Below are positions 4,784 to 5,843 of a stretch of DNA of 5,843 bases, piece after piece. This stretch comes from Thermoflexus hugenholtzii JAD2 (GTDB lineage Bacteria; Chloroflexota; Dehalococcoidia; UBA2979), in assembly GCA_945889565.1 (NCBI GenBank), contig CAMDBZ010000118.1, positions 1 to 5,843 on the forward strand. The letters run 5' to 3'. The position numbers were made by a program, and so were the translations under genes. Below the pieces are notes generated by a model. That model saw only the letters and a program-made list of their open reading frames with translations, made no database searches and was not told the DNA's origin. Position 1 is the stretch's first letter. Every line of letters starts with the position of its first letter.

Positions 4784-5110
4784 ATGGACCTGCCGAACCT
4801 GCAGGAATGGCGCGACATCGTCATCGTCGTGTACGGCGCGCTCGGCGTGCTGCTGCTGCTCGTGCTGATCATCGTCGCGCTCGGCCTGCTCTTCGCCGTG
4901 CGCAAGCTCACGCGCACCATCCAGGAGCTCGTGCGCGACCCGCTGCGCCCCACCCTCGAGGAGCTGCGCGAAACCATGCACAACGTGCGCGGCACCTCGG
5001 AGTTCATCGCGGACAGCACCGTCAGCCCGCTGATCCGCGCGGTCGCCGTCACGCGCGGCATCCGCCGCGGCCTCGGCTTCGTCTCCGGCGCTACGCGCCG
5101 GCGCCGCTAG
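4784..5110 (+). CDS. Small single-span membrane protein of unknown function (DUF948-like look)
   Basis: No named family can be assigned with certainty. The 108-residue product has a short polar N-terminus, one long hydrophobic helix (about 12-39, IVIVVYGALGVLLLLVLIIV and on), then a cytosolic-type amphipathic region LTRTIQELVRDPLRPTLEEL (42-61), the segment VRGTSEFIADSTVSPLIRAV (68-87) and a basic end SGATRRRR. This plan recalls DUF948-type proteins, in which a membrane anchor is followed by a helical tail with 'ta.f..d.vv.P' periodicity; that is resemblance, not proof. AGGAG (4774-4778) lies 5 nt before ATG 4784, so I prefer it to the in-frame TTG 4739 and ATG 4766, both lacking a sited SD. 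The next gene starts 41 nt after its stop, so the two probably form an operon and may work together at the membrane. Confidence 0.82.
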   Translation: MDLPNLQEWRDIVIVVYGALGVLLLLVLIIVALGLLFAVRKLTRTIQELVRDPLRPTLEELRETMHNVRGTSEFIADSTVSPLIRAVAVTRGIRRGLGFVSGATRRRR

Positions 5111-5151
5111 CGCCCGCACACTCACGCCCAGACACCGAAGCGAGGCAACCG

Positions 5152-5457
5152 ATGTTCTGGCTCACCATCGCCGCCGGCGCCGGCTTCGCGCTCGCCCGCA
5201 CCCTGCTCGAACGCGACGACGCGGCCGCCGCGCTCCCGGAGCCGCTGCGCGAGCCCGCGCAGCGCGCCACCGCCCGGCTGCGCGCCGCGCGCGCGCACGT
5301 CCGCGAGGCGCTGGACGCCGCCGGCGAAGAGTCCGCCCGCGCCCAGCGCGAGCTCACCGCGCAGTACCGCATCCGCGCCGGCCGCGACCCCGACCCCAAC
5401 CCGCCGCCGGCTCAAGACAGCGCACGCGTCGCGTTCGAGCGCCTCCGCCGCCCCTAG
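5152..5457 (+). CDS. Small helical protein, YtxH-like, unknown function
   Basis: The 101-residue product starts with a short hydrophobic stretch MFWLTIAAGAGFALARTLL (1-19), ending in Glu-Arg-Asp-Asp, followed by an Ala/Arg/Glu-rich helix (about 26-76) with coiled-coil-like spacing and a Pro/Asp-rich turn DPDPNPPP (79-86) before a final short helix. YtxH-type proteins share this plan of a Gly/Ala-rich membrane or membrane-touching segment plus a charged helix; the match is by layout only. Start: GAGG (5142-5145) lies 6 nt before the ATG. It follows the 108-residue membrane protein by 41 nt, suggesting co-transcription and possibly a shared membrane-associated role. Codon use is like the core genes. 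Confidence 0.75.
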   Translation: MFWLTIAAGAGFALARTLLERDDAAAALPEPLREPAQRATARLRAARAHVREALDAAGEESARAQRELTAQYRIRAGRDPDPNPPPAQDSARVAFERLRRP

Positions 5458-5466
5458 CGCGCCGCA

Positions 5467-5498
5467 CCGATGGCGTCGCGCGCCGCGCCCCGCATCGG
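5467..5498. terminator. Possible hairpin at the end of the small-gene pair
   Basis: CCGATG (5467-5472) and CATCGG (5493-5498) are perfect inverse complements flanking a 20-nt GC-rich loop, 10 nt after the last stop codon. No T-run follows. It separates the protein operon from the tRNA promoter. Confidence 0.3.
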
Positions 5499-5532
5499 GA
5501 TACCGCGCTTCCCCGCCCCACAGACCCCCTCC

Positions 5533-5538
5533 TATACT
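5533..5538 (+). promoter_or_regulatory. -10 box of the tRNA-Ser promoter
   Basis: TATACT ends 7 nt before the first base of tRNA-Ser(CGA), so the transcript would start at or within a base or two of the mature 5' end. The -35 region is weak (TTCCCC at 5509-5514, 18-nt spacer). Confidence 0.55.
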
Positions 5539-5545
5539 TGCCAGC

Positions 5546-5631
5546 GGAGAGGTGTCCGAGTGGTTGAAGGTGCCGCTCTCGAAAAGCGGTAGGCGCAAGC
5601 CTCGTGGGTTCGAATCCCACCCTCTCCGCCA
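5546..5631 (+). tRNA. tRNA-Ser(CGA)
   Basis: An 86-nt serine tRNA decoding UCG. Acceptor GGAGAGG (5546-5552) pairs with CCTCTCC (5621-5627), followed by discriminator G and an encoded CCA (5629-5631). The anticodon stem CCGCT/AGCGG (5573-5577 with 5585-5589) closes the loop CTCGAAA with anticodon CGA at 5580-5582. The long variable arm AGGC-GCAA-GCCT (5591-5602) is diagnostic of serine identity. T-arm GTGGG-TTCGAAT-CCCAC (5604-5620) is perfect. The 5' flanking GC (5544-5545) could extend the acceptor stem by pairing with the discriminator G and first C. Confidence 0.97.
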
Positions 5632-5632
5632 C
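5600..5632 (+). repeat. 33-bp direct repeat, first copy (T-arm and acceptor of tRNA-Ser)
   Basis: Identical to 5751-5783: both cover the T-arm, 3' acceptor strand, CCA and the following C. The 5' acceptor with its GC flank (GCGGAGAGGTG) is also shared (5544-5554 and 5691-5701). This reflects common ancestry or gene conversion of the two tRNAs. Confidence 0.9.
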
Positions 5633-5692
5633 CCGCGCACCCGCGCCGGCCACCCGCGTGCGCGTGCATCCGAGCTGGCGAACGACCCCCGC

Positions 5693-5782
5693 GGAGAGGT
5701 GCTGGAGTGGCTGATCAGGCTCGCCTGGAAAGCGTGTAGGGGGGAAACTCCCTCGTGGGTTCGAATCCCACCCTCTCCGCCA
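5693..5782 (+). tRNA. tRNA-Ser(GGA)
   Basis: A 90-nt serine tRNA decoding UCC and UCU. Acceptor GGAGAGG (5693-5699) pairs with CCTCTCC (5772-5778); discriminator G and CCA (5780-5782) are encoded. The loop CTGGAAA carries anticodon GGA at 5727-5729. The anticodon stem CTCGC/GCGTG (5720-5724 with 5732-5736) contains one T-T mismatch (5721-5735). The variable arm AGGGGG-GAAA-CTCCCT (5738-5753) marks a class II serine tRNA. It starts 61 nt after tRNA-Ser(CGA) without a clear promoter, so the two are probably co-transcribed. Confidence 0.96.
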
Positions 5783-5783
5783 C
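5751..5783 (+). repeat. 33-bp direct repeat, second copy (T-arm and acceptor of tRNA-Ser)
   Basis: Second copy of the 5600-5632 repeat, 151 bp away. Recombination between the copies would yield one hybrid tRNA-Ser gene. Confidence 0.9.
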
Positions 5784-5843
5784 ACCCGTGCCCGTGCCGA
5801 TGCCCCCAGCACAGGCTCGCCTCCGCGTCGCGGCCCGGAGCCG

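Noticed and set aside
3533..5125. 530-codon open frame antisense to mnmA
   Set aside because: A by-product of very high GC: it is Ala/Arg/Gly/Val/Asp-rich without motifs and opposes an mnmA with all catalytic residues.
5122..5812. Minus-strand frames containing RRGWDSNPRG
   Set aside because: This peptide is the familiar false translation of the antisense of tRNA-Ser T-arm and acceptor; the tRNAs explain it fully.
5788..5843. Open frame from GTG 5788 or ATG 5800 to the right edge
   Set aside because: No SD, under 20 codons visible and no recognisable motif; open frames are expected by chance at this GC.
1..5843. CRISPR array, insertion sequence, integrase or rRNA
   Set aside because: No regularly spaced repeats with unique spacers, no transposase or integrase motif and no rRNA sequence were seen on either strand.

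Overview
This is a bacterial chromosomal window of very high GC. Core genes sit near 75-78 % GC by sample counts, with codons ending almost always in G or C. SD-led genes, a TACAAT-type -10 directly followed by ATG, and GC-rich intergenic hairpin repeats would suit a Chloroflexota (Dehalococcoidia-like) or similar GC-rich lineage. That placement is an impression, not a demonstration; no 16S gene or lineage-specific marker is present.

Layout. Positions 1-546 (minus) hold the first 182 codons of a Panacea/DUF4065 (GepA/SocA-type) gene that runs off the left edge. It is only about 55-62 % GC and uses codons nearly absent elsewhere, so it looks acquired. After a 276-bp spacer come tsaB (823-1563) and ndk (1611-2060) on the plus strand, probably one operon. 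A 264-bp spacer with G-rich tandem repeats and small hairpins follows. Converging on it from the right is rsfS (minus, ending at 2325), whose best start is an unusual CTG at 2660 behind a perfect GGAGGT. A nested inverted-repeat element (2735-2827) separates rsfS from a minus-strand predicted lipoprotein (2844-3477) that needs one frameshift to be read whole. Divergent to it is mnmA (3584-4699). The two share a 106-bp gap with mirrored CCGCTAC(A/G)ATGC boxes, each placed for a leaderless start; on the mnmA side the apparent leaderless ATG opens a 13-codon ORF overlapping the mnmA start as ATGA. A strong hairpin follows mnmA, then two small genes (a 108-aa single-span membrane protein and a 101-aa YtxH-like helical protein), then tRNA-Ser(CGA) and tRNA-Ser(GGA).

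Theme. Apart from the left edge, this is a translation-related housekeeping stretch: TsaB (t6A37), MnmA (s2U34), RsfS (ribosome silencing), two serine tRNAs and nucleoside diphosphate kinase. The most system-like item is the Panacea-domain gene, since that domain is a known antitoxin module; any toxin partner would lie beyond the left edge. I found no CRISPR array, transposase or rRNA.
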